A stretch of 64,000 nt of DNA from Imbricaverruca yamaguchii. Taxonomy: Eukaryota; Arthropoda; Thecostraca; Neoverrucidae. Position numbers and translations under genes: made by a program. Location of the stretch: assembly GCA_034440575.1 (NCBI GenBank), contig JAOTOL010001475.1, positions 806,001 to 870,000 on the forward strand, given 5' to 3'. Below are positions 21,106 through 32,400 of the stretch, one piece after another. Below the pieces are notes generated by a model, which saw nothing but the letters and a program-made list of their open reading frames with translations, had not been told where the DNA came from and did no database searches. The first letter of the stretch is position 1; each line of letters starts with the position of its first letter.

Positions 21106-23094
21106 CATGGCTTTCAGTGCTTAAGTCTGCATGTTCATTGCTGTATGCTTGCTTACATCACTACATTGTGTTGTCAGGTGCTGTCAAGTGAAAAATCCAC
21201 ATGTTTGGTTATGTTAGATTGGTTTTCTTTTTATTTGGAAAATTGCACCAAAAAAGGTGTATTTTGCTCTTTTGTTCTCCAAAGAATGGGCAATGTTAGG
21301 TTAGGTAGTGTTGCAAGTTTATTTTACTTTTAGACATTTCTTTTCCTGCTGTTACCTTCCTCAAGGCACATTTGTTTCTTATTTTTCTAACAACCTGAAA
21401 AGTAAGCATTTGCACTGAAAATGAGTGATTCAATCATTTTAGACACATTCATAAGCATCCTATGGGACAAATAAATTACGTGAATTCATTGAAAAAACCT
21501 GCATTTTTTATTTACCTGTTAGGCTTGGCCACCTATGTAAGGCTGTGGTGTAGGCACCTCCATTTCTTTGTATTATGCTATATTACGCCATGTTTTGTAA
21601 TATTTGCGCCATTCAAGCAAACAAAGCACACCTATTGACCTCTATATATAACTATAGAGGTCAGTGCGCAAACCAAGCGCTGAAACGCCGGAACCAAGCC
21701 AGGATGTGCGTCTCAAGTTCACATCAGGATGCGAGTATTCATTCAGCGGCTTTTCGCTTCCAGGTCACGTGGGCTCAGGTAAAGATAGTGAGCAGACCCG
21801 GCATAATGATCGCATAAATTATTAAACCGCATAAATAAATAAATTACCGCATAAATGATCCGCAATCACGAATTTAACTCTCACAACAGTTTCAGTAAAA
21901 ACATAGCTTTTTCTAGTGACGCTGCTGAGATAAATATAATTAAACAAAAGAATAACAGCAAATAGCAATAAGCTGTACGTGGTGATTGGAATGAACTCCA
22001 CGGCATCTGGCAGCCTACGTAAAACTGCCAGATGACAATTTGGCGCTATGGTTAGATTAACGAGGGGCGCGGTTATAGCCCAAATTTCGGGGAAACAGGT
22101 GATAAAATGACAACAAAAGCATACTTCATCGATATCAACCAAATTAATGAATCCATACCTGATACTCCTGACATGTTCACACCACACTAACAATAAATAT
22201 TAACACCACGACTCATGAGGACGCTCGTACAGTGACTAATTTGAATATATGTGTCAAACTATATAATGGTCAAACTAAAATTACATTAAATACACTATAG
22301 CATCTTGTTGTGTCCACTACCAAGCAACAATTGTTGCTGACGTGGAAACTGCAATAATAGATTGACAGCTTGATGCTGATTCTCATTGATACTCCATGCT
22401 GTACGATGTACGTTCAAGTTCATGTCAGGATAGTTAACGACTATGACTTCGAAGGATCTAAAGCGACTAGTCGCTGCAAAACCGTCCATAGGTAATGAGG
22501 AGGAGCGGTCGAGGCGCTAAGGTGCTAAGGCGGCCGAGGCGCTAAGCAAGAACTACTAAGAATTTTAAGTAAGCAGCAACAATTTGCAACATGGGGAGAT
22601 AGAATCTCGTTGATACAATTTTGGCGAAACGAAAAATAGCACTTTGGGCTGACAGCGAGAAGATAGGCACACCAATGCTAAGCCTAAACCTTCTAGTATC
22701 ATCCCCAATAAGTATTTTTTCGTGGTATCCTCTGTGTTTTCCACCAGAGAGCAAAACTTCGCGCAACTACCAGTTCATTAACTTACCGTGCCATACGGAT
22801 AGGTTGTTACTGACAATGGGGCAAGGTAATAAAATGTAAGTTAAATACAAAGTTATCAGGTGGCATTACTTTACGCCATCTGTTAGGCCCATGGTTCACC
22901 TGCACAATAAAAATAACGCTTCGAGTTCTGGCTGACCATAGCTCATGGTGTATGCCATTTATGAATGCGCAAACGTTCATTCCGTAGCTTCACCTACTCC
23001 TTCGTTCCGGCTTTTTCGTCAAGTGACAAATTCCCACACAAATATTGAAATCGCCGCCGCGGTACCTCGGTTGGCTACAGCGCCAGCATACACT
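21106..23094. other. Intergenic AT-rich DNA, no gene identified
   Basis: No conserved reading frame. An 11-bp perfect hairpin (tgacctctata/tatagaggtca) lies at 21636-21663. Confidence 0.5.
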
Positions 23095-23385
23095 CGTCAC
23101 CCTTATACTGGCAAGACAGGTTTCCGGTCGCTAGTCACGCGCCCGCATTTGGCCCCGGCTGGGATGGTCAGCTGGCAACTGGTCCGATAACGCCAGGGAC
23201 AAGCTGCCGGGGCGGCCGTGTCGGCGCATCGACCGTGTCCGAGAGGTGCTACCTCCTCGGACAAATTTCTGCCGTTGAACTGGAGTTCATTGACTGAGTG
23301 GCAGGACCTGGGTCCACGCAACAAGTTCTGCTTAGCAATAGGACCCTGGTTGATAGACACCCCAGCAGGAATTTGTGCTGTTTAA
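23095..23385 (+). repeat. Dispersed interspersed repeat, copy B
   Basis: The longest of three copies: ccccggctgggatggtcagc, ctggcaactggtccg, gccgttgaactggagttcat, acaagttctgcttagcaata and an aataaata-like end. Confidence 0.7.
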
Positions 23386-24103
23386 ATAAATACAAATTAT
23401 ATAATAAGATTATTTTCAAACAGCTTTAGCAGAATTGAAACACCCGAATGGTCGCGTGTGTGGCAGCCATGACAATCGGCTTCGTACTTTTGGAGGAAAT
23501 GCTGTTGCATCAACCTTTCCGTGTAGCCTCGGCCTTCTCTATGGATTTATTTGCGGGCGGTGTTAAAGTCACGAGTTAACATTTCACGACATAATTACAC
23601 AAATTATTCACCGCTAATTACGGTAAGGTCGGTTAGCTCGCTTAGCTAACCGACGCATCGGAAGCGGCTGCATAAAGGATACTGAAGTGAGATTACTAAG
23701 GGGTTCAGTCAAACATTGCCGGGAATACATAGGGACATAGGCGTAGCCGAGGGAGAAGGGAGGGAGATGGGACCCTCATCAATATTGATGCACTTGATAA
23801 TCAAGAAGTTTTCGGATTTTCACCACTGATACCCCCTAGAAAATCGGCGAGGGAAGCGCTGTGTCATGACATTTATTGGAGGGGGAGGGGGTGGACCACC
23901 TTAAGAAAATCCTGGTCGAGCCACCACATGCTATCCTGACTCAAACTGCGAATAAGCTGGCATTCGCGGAGAACATTGCAAGCACGGGCGGAGGCACCAT
24001 GGAACGGTGTCCCCTGAAGTCCAATGGCGTAGCATTCATCCCATGTGTCGTGTCTGACCTGATCTACAAGTGTATAACAATGGAGTTAACTGGAGAGAAT
24101 CTA

Positions 24104-24155
24104 ATGGGCGCTGCATGACCTCTGCAGTCGATGCGCCCCTAAACCACAATAACTA
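24104..24155 (+). mobile_element. Retrotransposon 3' tail
   Basis: gggcgctgcatgacctctgc, then agtcgatgcgcccctaaacc and acaataactaactgg. This is the clearest isolated copy of the tail that ends the LINE at 32544-33052. Confidence 0.65.
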
Positions 24156-24665
24156 ACTGGAGAGAATCGAACCCAAAGCTGTCCGGTGTCTCTTCCCTAA
24201 GTTCCGCGTTCCGCCACATATGGTGGAGGATGGAAGATGTACGGTGAAAGTGTATTACACACCTTTGAGGGGCTGTGCCCCTAGATGTTGGGTTTGGCCC
24301 CCCAATAATTTCAACTTTTAACATGGGACCCTATGGAGTCAGCCCCTCAATCCATTTCAGCCTGCCCATTGCCTCCATGTATTCCCCATGCATTTTCAGA
24401 AATCAACACCCGTGGTGGAGTATGCCTACCTATCGCAGGCATTTCGCTTGCAACATCATGCAATTTTCTGACGAAGTCTAACACCTTTGCTTGTTTCTAA
24501 TGCGCGCGTACATACACATACATGTCATCTGTCAGTGGTAGTCTGGAGCGGCAAAACACCAGGCTGTTAGTTGTTACTTGTTACCATCTCAGTCGGAAAA
24601 GAACATCTAAAAGCGTGTTTAAAAGCAATCGTAAAAATACCACACATGGGGATATATAATGGTGT

Positions 24666-25196
24666 ATGTATTCTTCATACAGGCATTCGTTAGTCAGCAC
24701 AGTTATCACGGCAAACACGGTTCTTCAGCTGTCCCAGGCCATGATTTCTCCACCGGGACCGGCACCTACTGTCAGCAACTGCACGACGCAACACGCCCCG
24801 ATAATTGTCAAACCGGACAGGCACAGTCACATGCTGAGCATAAACACACAACCGATGCTCTCAAATGGGAGTGCCTCGCCATCGACACGGGCGACACAGA
24901 TAAACGTGATTAGTGACGACTATCGGGGATTTATTCGCATAAAACCGTGTGTGACAAAAAGCGTGGGAAACAAAGCACACAACAGAACAGCCACCGGGAA
25001 TACTAGCGTTAACATGTGCGTAAAACCATGCAATCACTATAAAACGCCGCAGGCATTGGGGGACGAGGATTTTCAGATGCCACGCTGCGGCGAGCACCAA
25101 GGAACGACAGGATGTTGGGCTGAGTCGCGGGTTGTCACGTGGAAACGCGCGCTAGCACTCAAAATGGCGATGACGAGTACCTACCGCACCGCATGA
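24666..25196 (+). CDS. Unrecognised 176-codon open reading frame, possible orphan exon
   Basis: A plus-strand frame stays open for 176 codons in non-repetitive DNA, and a plausible 3' splice site (cttcatacag) lies near its beginning. The product is rich in Thr, Ser, Asn and Pro (for example QAMISPPGPAPTVSNC). I recognise no domain, and I saw no partner exon. It overlaps the likely 3'UTR of REEP on the other strand, so it may be chance or an antisense transcript. Confidence 0.22.
   Translation: MYSSYRHSLVSTVITANTVLQLSQAMISPPGPAPTVSNCTTQHAPIIVKPDRHSHMLSINTQPMLSNGSASPSTRATQINVISDDYRGFIRIKPCVTKSVGNKAHNRTATGNTSVNMCVKPCNHYKTPQALGDEDFQMPRCGEHQGTTGCWAESRVVTWKRALALKMAMTSTYRTA
24930..24935 (-). terminator. 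Candidate REEP polyadenylation signal
   Basis: AATAAA on the minus strand, about 0.9 kb after the REEP stop codon. Based on the hexamer only. Confidence 0.3.
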
Positions 25197-25841
25197 GATC
25201 ATAACTCCTCCCCGACCACTGTTGCCACGAACGCAAACGACCCGCGGCGAGACAGAGCGTCGCGCGCCGCCGGAAATGAGCGCTGTGACGATCGCGCCGC
25301 AACGGGCTGGGTGACGGGAAGCTCGTGGAACGAAAGACGAGACGGAGCACACTCGCCCAACACCCGCGTCCACCGGTGCGGGAACTGTCGGATAGTCGCC
25401 GGCGGTCGGTAAATGCGGGGCACGCTCGCCAGTCGCCCAGCTGGCCGCACCCGCCGACGCACCGCAGTCGGTCGGAGTCCTGGCTGCTGTTCGCAATCAC
25501 AGCAGGGATTTATCGGCCCGAGATCGCCAGCGACCGGGCCGGGCCATCACAGCGACGCAGTGTCGTCCGACTCTCGCTACCTAGGGTGCACGTGGCCGCC
25601 GGCCGACAGCGACGCCGGCACACAGCCGTGGCTACATGCAACACCACGCGCCGTCCGCGCCACCCGACCCCCGCACCCACCCGTAACACGCAGTGGCACG
25701 TGCCAGTGATTTACCTCCGTGGTGAGTGACGTCGGCTGGACACAGCCGACGGTCTGTGGCTCCCGTCTGACCCACCGGACCGTCTGTGAACATGGCCAGC
25801 ACACGCGCCCGCATCGTCCGCAACCGCTACCCACCCACGGC

Positions 25842-26432
25842 TCAGTCATACTTTGGGATCGGCTTGCGGGAGGAGGCGGTGCGTCTGGAGCGTGGGAGCG
25901 TGGCATACCCGGACACGTCCGTGTGCGCTGACGACTTGACCCGGCGCGAGGTGGCCGCCGGAGCGTGCAGCGCCGGCCGACGCATCGAGCGGCCCGACGG
26001 CGCGCCGCGTCGGCCCGGCCACGTCGGGTCGTCCTCCTCGTCGCGGTTGACGGCGTCGTAGAACGGCTCGCCCGAGTTGTAGCCCGAGCTGATGTCCTCC
26101 AGCGACTGGGCCTGCTCCCAGGCGGGCGGCGGCGGCGGCGTGCGCTCGTCCTCGCCGGACGCGGGTCGGGCGCGGCGCGCGCGGCTCTGGGCCGGCTCGG
26201 CACGCGCGCGCCGCGGCCGGCCCGCCCGCCGCTCGACCGGCGCCGACACGGTGGCCACGTCGGCGTCAGAGTCCACCTCCTCGGTGACGTCGACCAGCTG
26301 CGGCAGCCGCTTCACGTTGCTGTTGAAGTCGCCCGAGTCGGACGCCAGGTCGGTGACGTCGTTGACGCTGTAGCTGCGCCGCAGGTGGTCGACCAGGCCG
26401 CCGCCGCCGCGGATCGCCGTCTGCATGATCAT
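25842..26432 (-). CDS. ReepA: REEP coding exon 2 (C-terminal tail)
   Basis: The acceptor cag lies at 26435-26433 (minus strand), directly against a minisatellite. It encodes residues 132-327, beginning [19 protein letters not shown] and ending at stop TGA at 25844-25842. It has the [17 protein letters not shown] block, an Arg/Ala-rich stretch, a proline run, and [19 protein letters not shown] followed by acidic residues. Confidence 0.92.
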   Translation of the reverse strand: MIMQTAIRGGGGLVDHLRRSYSVNDVTDLASDSGDFNSNVKRLPQLVDVTEEVDSDADVATVSAPVERRAGRPRRARAEPAQSRARRARPASGEDERTPPPPPAWEQAQSLEDISSGYNSGEPFYDAVNRDEEDDPTWPGRRGAPSGRSMRRPALHAPAATSRRVKSSAHTDVSGYATLPRSRRTASSRKPIPKYD

Positions 26433-29400
26433 CTGGCGGCACACGGCACACTCGGTCACAAGAGGCTCAGTCGCTTCTGCGCGGCACACGGCACACTCGG
26501 TCACACGAGCCTCAGCTGCTACTGCGTGGCACACGGCACACTCAGCCATACGGCACACTCGGTCACAAAAGGCTCAGCCGCTGCTGTGCGGCACACGGCA
26601 CACTCAGCCATACGGCACACTCGGTCACAAAAGGCTCAGCCGCTGCTGTGCGGCACACGGCACACTCGGCCATACGAAGCTCAGTCGCTGCTGCGCGGCA
26701 CACGGCACACTCGGCCATACGAAGCTCAGCCGCTATCACGCCCCTCGGTTCAATCGGAGGCGTACGGCACACGCGCTTCCACCTGTTTCAATCAGTAGTC
26801 CACTCCTGGTCGCGATGTCGTGGCTCTGAATCCCACCAGCAGCTGGATTACCGGACTCAGCCGCGACCAGTCTGCGTGAATGGCCGACGGCCGCGGTCTA
26901 GGTCGGGTGCGTCATACAAGATTGACTAACGCCAACAATCGTTGTTGGCCAAAACAATGATGCGCCATTGGTCATTTCCACTGGACACGAGTCATTGTCC
27001 ATTGTCAGTGAACACACAGGGCACAGACATCAGGCAAAATGTGGCGTGTCAGAGTCGACTGTAGCAAAATTCTGCCGCTCCAGAGTTCCTACACGGCAGG
27101 CAATGTGAACTGTGTGGCAGGGCTCGACCGTGATTGCTGTATTGAGGTTGGGCCGATACCGGCATTTGTCTGGCACATGGAACGCCAGAGCTGCTGACAT
27201 TTTACCGCGATAGGTCAAACTCTAATTGCGGTGTCCACTAGCAGTGAGCAGCAGCCGATACTGGCAATTTTAAGCGATGTCGAGCCGACCACGCCGCTCT
27301 GATCTGACACCTCCACCTCCCTCAGGGGGAGGGGAGGGAGAAGGCAGGGCGGACCGAGCCCGCAGCTGACAATGTTCAGCGCCTCTTTGGGGACAAAATT
27401 TAAGCAGCTAACGCCACTTACTTAGCCTAATGATTTTATGTTTTGTACCCCAATTTGTACCTCACGAGGAACGATTGAAACCAGCACAACAGAGCAACAG
27501 TTGAGACTAACACAACGGGCTTTGGCCACAACAAAACGAGGACTGACGCGCGGCAACGGAAATGGTCCGCCACTTGTGGCTTGCTACATCGTCCCTCGAC
27601 AACGTTGGCCTGGCTTCGCATTGAACCACATTTCTAGTCGGGCACGGTTAGTGAGGACAGACGACTGGTGAGTGAGGACAGACGACTGGTGAGTGAGGAC
27701 GGACGACTGGTGAGTGAGGACAGACGACTGGTGAGTGAGGTCGGACGGATGGTGAGTGAAGACGGACAGCTGTGAGTGAGGACGGACGGTGGTGAGTGAG
27801 GACAGACGACTGGTGAGTGAGGACAGACGACTGGTGAGTGAGGACGGACGACTGGTGAGTGAGGACAGACGACTGGTGAGTGAGGACAGACGACTGGTGA
27901 GTGAGGACGGACGACTGGTGAGTGAGGACAGACTGAGTGGTGAGTGAGGACGGACAGCTGATGAGTGAGGACGGACGGCTGGTGAGTGAGGACAGACTGA
28001 TGAGTGAGGACGGACGACTGGTGAGTGAGGACAGACGACTGGTGAGTGAGGTCGGACGGATGGTGAGTGAAGACGGACAGCTGATGAGTGAGGATGGACA
28101 GCTGGTGAGTGAGGATAGACGGCTGATGAGTGAGGACAGACAGCTGATGAGTGAGGACAGACGACTAATGAGTGAGGACGGACAGTTGGTGAGTGCGGGG
28201 TGGCATACGCACGTGGACATCTCTCACAGCAGTACCACCACGTCGACAATTCACTACTGTACAAATTTGCATCTCCACTGGAGGTGGCAAATGTACGCCA
28301 ATGTAAAAGAAAATGTAAAAGCCTGGTCAGAAAGGCCGGTTAGAACCAGTGCGCTTGCAACTGGAATGCAAAGCAAGACTTGCAACTGCAATGAACGATC
28401 GTCTATTCCGGGAGTGAAACAAGTTTTCGAGGATGGTGTGAATTGTCCTTCATGACCTCAATGTCCTCATGGCGTTAATCAAAAAGAAATAAACAATGAA
28501 GTTATTTAATATGCACAAACATTTATTACAAAACGGGTCTTTTGAGCGGGCTTTGGTGAATTCCACCGCGCTTCATCCGAGCTTAGTCACACCAGATTGG
28601 CCAGGCCAGAGGTCAACACCAGTTCAACGGTTCAACGCGGCATAAGACCGCGCAGGTCCGGGACAGGGTGCGGGGGTATGTATGTCGCGGGCTCTAGCCG
28701 CACCCGAGCCAGGAGAGCTCGGCGTCAGCTGGGCGTCAGCTGGGCAGCGGGACGAACTACTGCCGGTGACCGGCTGTGGCCACAGGTCATCAGACTCTGA
28801 GACACACTGAGCCGACTGTGGCCGCCTGTCAGCAGACCCTAAGACAGCTGAGCCGGCTGTGACCGCCGGTCAGCAGACCCTGAGAGACGCCTTGAGCCAG
28901 GGCTGTGGTCGCCGGTCAGCAGATCTTGAGACAGCTGAGCCGGCTGTGGCCGCCGGTCAGCAGACCCTGAGACAGCTGAGCCGGCTGTGGTCGCCAGTCA
29001 GCAGACCCTGAGGCCGCCGGTCAGCACATCCTGAGACAGCTGAGCCGGCTATGGCCGCCGGTCAGCAGACCCTATGGCTGCCCGTCAGCACATCCTGAGA
29101 CAGCTGAGCCGGCTGTGGCTGCCGATCAGCAGACCCTGAGATACACTGAGACACCCTGGAGCCACGCTGAACCGACCCGCCATCGAGCCAACGCCAGCTG
29201 ACGTCCCATGTACATAGGTCCCGGGTGCATGTTATGCGACTACGCGAGATATGTCACCGCGCGAACACGTCTTTAGGGCGAAATAATCAGTCAATAATCA
29301 ATTAATAATGGTGTGATCATCCTCCATCTCCGGTGATAATTGAGCCACAAATACCCCGTTGGCGCAGAGCCGACATTCAGTGCCTTGGCCTCCCCTGCCC

Positions 29401-32400
29401 TGGCAAGACGAGCAGCTACACCAGCTGACATTCAGCTGCCGGCTGGGATGGTCAGCTGGCAGCTGGCAGCCCGGTAAGGCCGGCGACTCGGCACCGGAGC
29501 AGCAGTGGCCGTGCATTGTCGGCTGCACTCTCGGTCTAAACTCTGCCAACGAACTGGAATTGCCATATGGGGTGGCGGGGCCGAGGCGCGCGCACCAGCC
29601 GCCAGGCGCTGCCTGCACAGTGTGCCCAGTCCCGCAATCACTGCAGCAACATATTCCGACTACTTAGCGCGTGCATGAGAGGGACATCTGACCTGGACCT
29701 CGTAATGGCGTCAACCTCCGCTGATATGGCACAGCCGTTCCCGTCTGTTTCGGGGCGTTCTTCATCTCATGAAAATACCACAATCTTTCCCTCTCCCGTA
29801 CAGCAAAGCACGCAACGCAGCAGCATCTACTCTAGCAATACACCAGCCCCTACCTTGACCTGCATTGGCCCCACTGACCCCACACTGACCCCACATTCTC
29901 GAAAGCCCCAAACCTCCACAACAATTCCCCTAATTTGCGGCCTCTGTCGCGGAGCCCATCGCTCATCGGCCGCCTGGTGCTGTCAGTGTTCGCCGTGCTA
30001 CTTCGTGTCTGCGCCACAGCGACCCCCCCCCCCCCCCAGGTCTCCGGAGACATCGCATAACGGCCTCCACCGCAGAGCTGCGGCGCACTAAAGCCTCAAT
30101 AGCCAATCGTTCCGACGCGGAAGCGAGCACGCCGGCGAGAACATAACTGGCAGAAACGTTCGCGCCAAGCATACGGTCGGGCGCGCTGACGGCATTTCAC
30201 AATTCGTCTGTATATTTTGTGGGGCGGCCGCCGCGCCTCGGGCGGCGGGCTCGGGACACCTGCAGCGGCGCCGCCTGCGCACGCACCGCAGGCAGCGCGT
30301 GTTGGGAGCACCGGCGGGCTGGTGTACGGACGTGCCGCCAGAAATAGCGCCGCCGCCGCAGGTGACGCTGCGGTCATGACACGCTCGGCAGGGGCTGGTG
30401 TAGCGCAGCTGGTGTGGCACAACTGGTGTGGCACTCACTGTGCGGTTATGAGCAGTACCGCAGGAGGGATGCCTCCATACAGCTGGTGTGGCACAGCTGG
30501 TGTGGCACTCACTGTGCGGTTATGAGCAGTACCGCAGGAGGGATGCCTCCATACAGCTGGTGTGGCACAGCTGGTGTGGCACTCACTGTGCGGTTGTGAG
30601 CAGTACCGCAGGAGGGATGCCTCCTACAGCTGGTGTGACACAGCCGGTATGGCACAGTTGGTGTGGCACAGCTGGTGTGGTACAGCTGGTGTGACACAGC
30701 TTGTATGACAGCCGGTGTGGCACAACTGGCGTGACACAGCCGGTGTGGCGCAGCTGGTGTGGCACAGCCGGCGTTGAGCAGCTGGTGTGGCACAGCTGGT
30801 GTGGTACAGCAGGTGTTGCACAGCTGGTGTGGCACAGCTGGTATGGCACAGCCGGTGTGGCACAGCAGGTGTGGCACAGCTGGTGTGGCGCAGCTGGGAT
30901 GGCGCAGCTGGGGTGGCACAGCCGGTATGACACTCACCATGCGGTTATGAGCCTCACCACAGAAAGGATGTCTCCCTAAGAGCGTTGGGATTAAACATTA
31001 CACCTATAGCGTGCGTTGGATGACAAAGACGTTCAGCCCAGCAGCCTCGCCAATTCCATCTCCGATTGGTCGCCGAAGGCAGCGACAGGTAGACTCGAAC
31101 CCACAACCTTCGTTGTAAAGAGCAACTTCCTAGGCTACTCGCAAGGAACACGTCATAGGTGCTCGGATGAAAAGCATCAGCCCAGCACTCCCCACACGCA
31201 CACCGAAGCCCGTAACGTCGTGTACGGTGCACAAGTGGTGCACGGTGCACAAGTGGTGCACGGTGCACAAGTGATGCACGTGGCATAGCTAAATATGCAG
31301 CACAACATGCGCCTACCACACAGTTTAAACATGAATCTACCTGCGCGATCTGGCGGAGACTCAGGCCAGCTTGGCCGAAATCAATTCGGCACATATCCAC
31401 ACGACGCGGCTCCAAAGCTTCCCAGATAGGGTGCGGCAAGATTGGACGGGGAGGAATTGTCAGGCGTATTTGGCGGGAGAAAACTAGCCTCCCGTCCACC
31501 GTTCGAAGGGAACTGGATACATCTTACACAAGCACACCATGATGCCTAGCGAACACTACCAGTTGATTCAATTTAATACCGTAAACTCTGCTTCTCCGAT
31601 ATCGCTTGCATTAATATCTAATGTTTATTCGATTGCACTGCTCTGTGCTTCGCTGACATGCCAGGGGTACTATCTTTTGGTTGATTCAAAGCTCGACGGT
31701 TCGCGCAGCAGACCACAATGGGGTAGCTATGGAGGCGTCAAATTAGCTACCTCAGAGACACACACATCTTGCCCCCAGTTTCGGCCTCAGGTGCCGACTG
31801 GGCCACGGCTGAATCGGTATTTCACCCCTCTCCTTAATCGAGTTCGGCACACGGCCATGAAAGCCTCAGCTAAGCTGCTATTCCAATGGCACGGACCTTC
31901 CCGTTGCTTTGTTAACCTGTCCACATCACTCGGCTGGCCGGCTGATGCGGTCCGCCCACCTGATGTTCATCACCCACATCACCCCGGAGCGAGCGATGTT
32001 CATCACCCACATCACGTGTTCGCCCCGGAGCGCCGTCGGTCCGCCAAACTGATGTTCATCACCCCGGAGCGAGCGATGTTCATCACCCACATCACGTGTT
32101 CGCCCCGGAGCGCCGGCGCTGCCAATCTGCCAGCTGATTTCCTCGCACACGCACGGCACGCTAGGCAACACCGAGGCGCACTGTTCCACCCTGGGGCTGG
32201 ATGCATCCGGACTGTTCGAGTGCGATGCAGCGCTGAGGCGGGTCATGCCACCCGACTTGGAGCGCGCCAAATCCTCCAGCGAATCATAAATTCGTCACCA
32301 CCTCAAACACTCGTCATATTCTATTTAGATAGTCAAAGTGGAAAACGATGAGACCGCGGGCGCAGGTTACTAATGTCGGCTCGCGGCTTATCTTCTTCTT

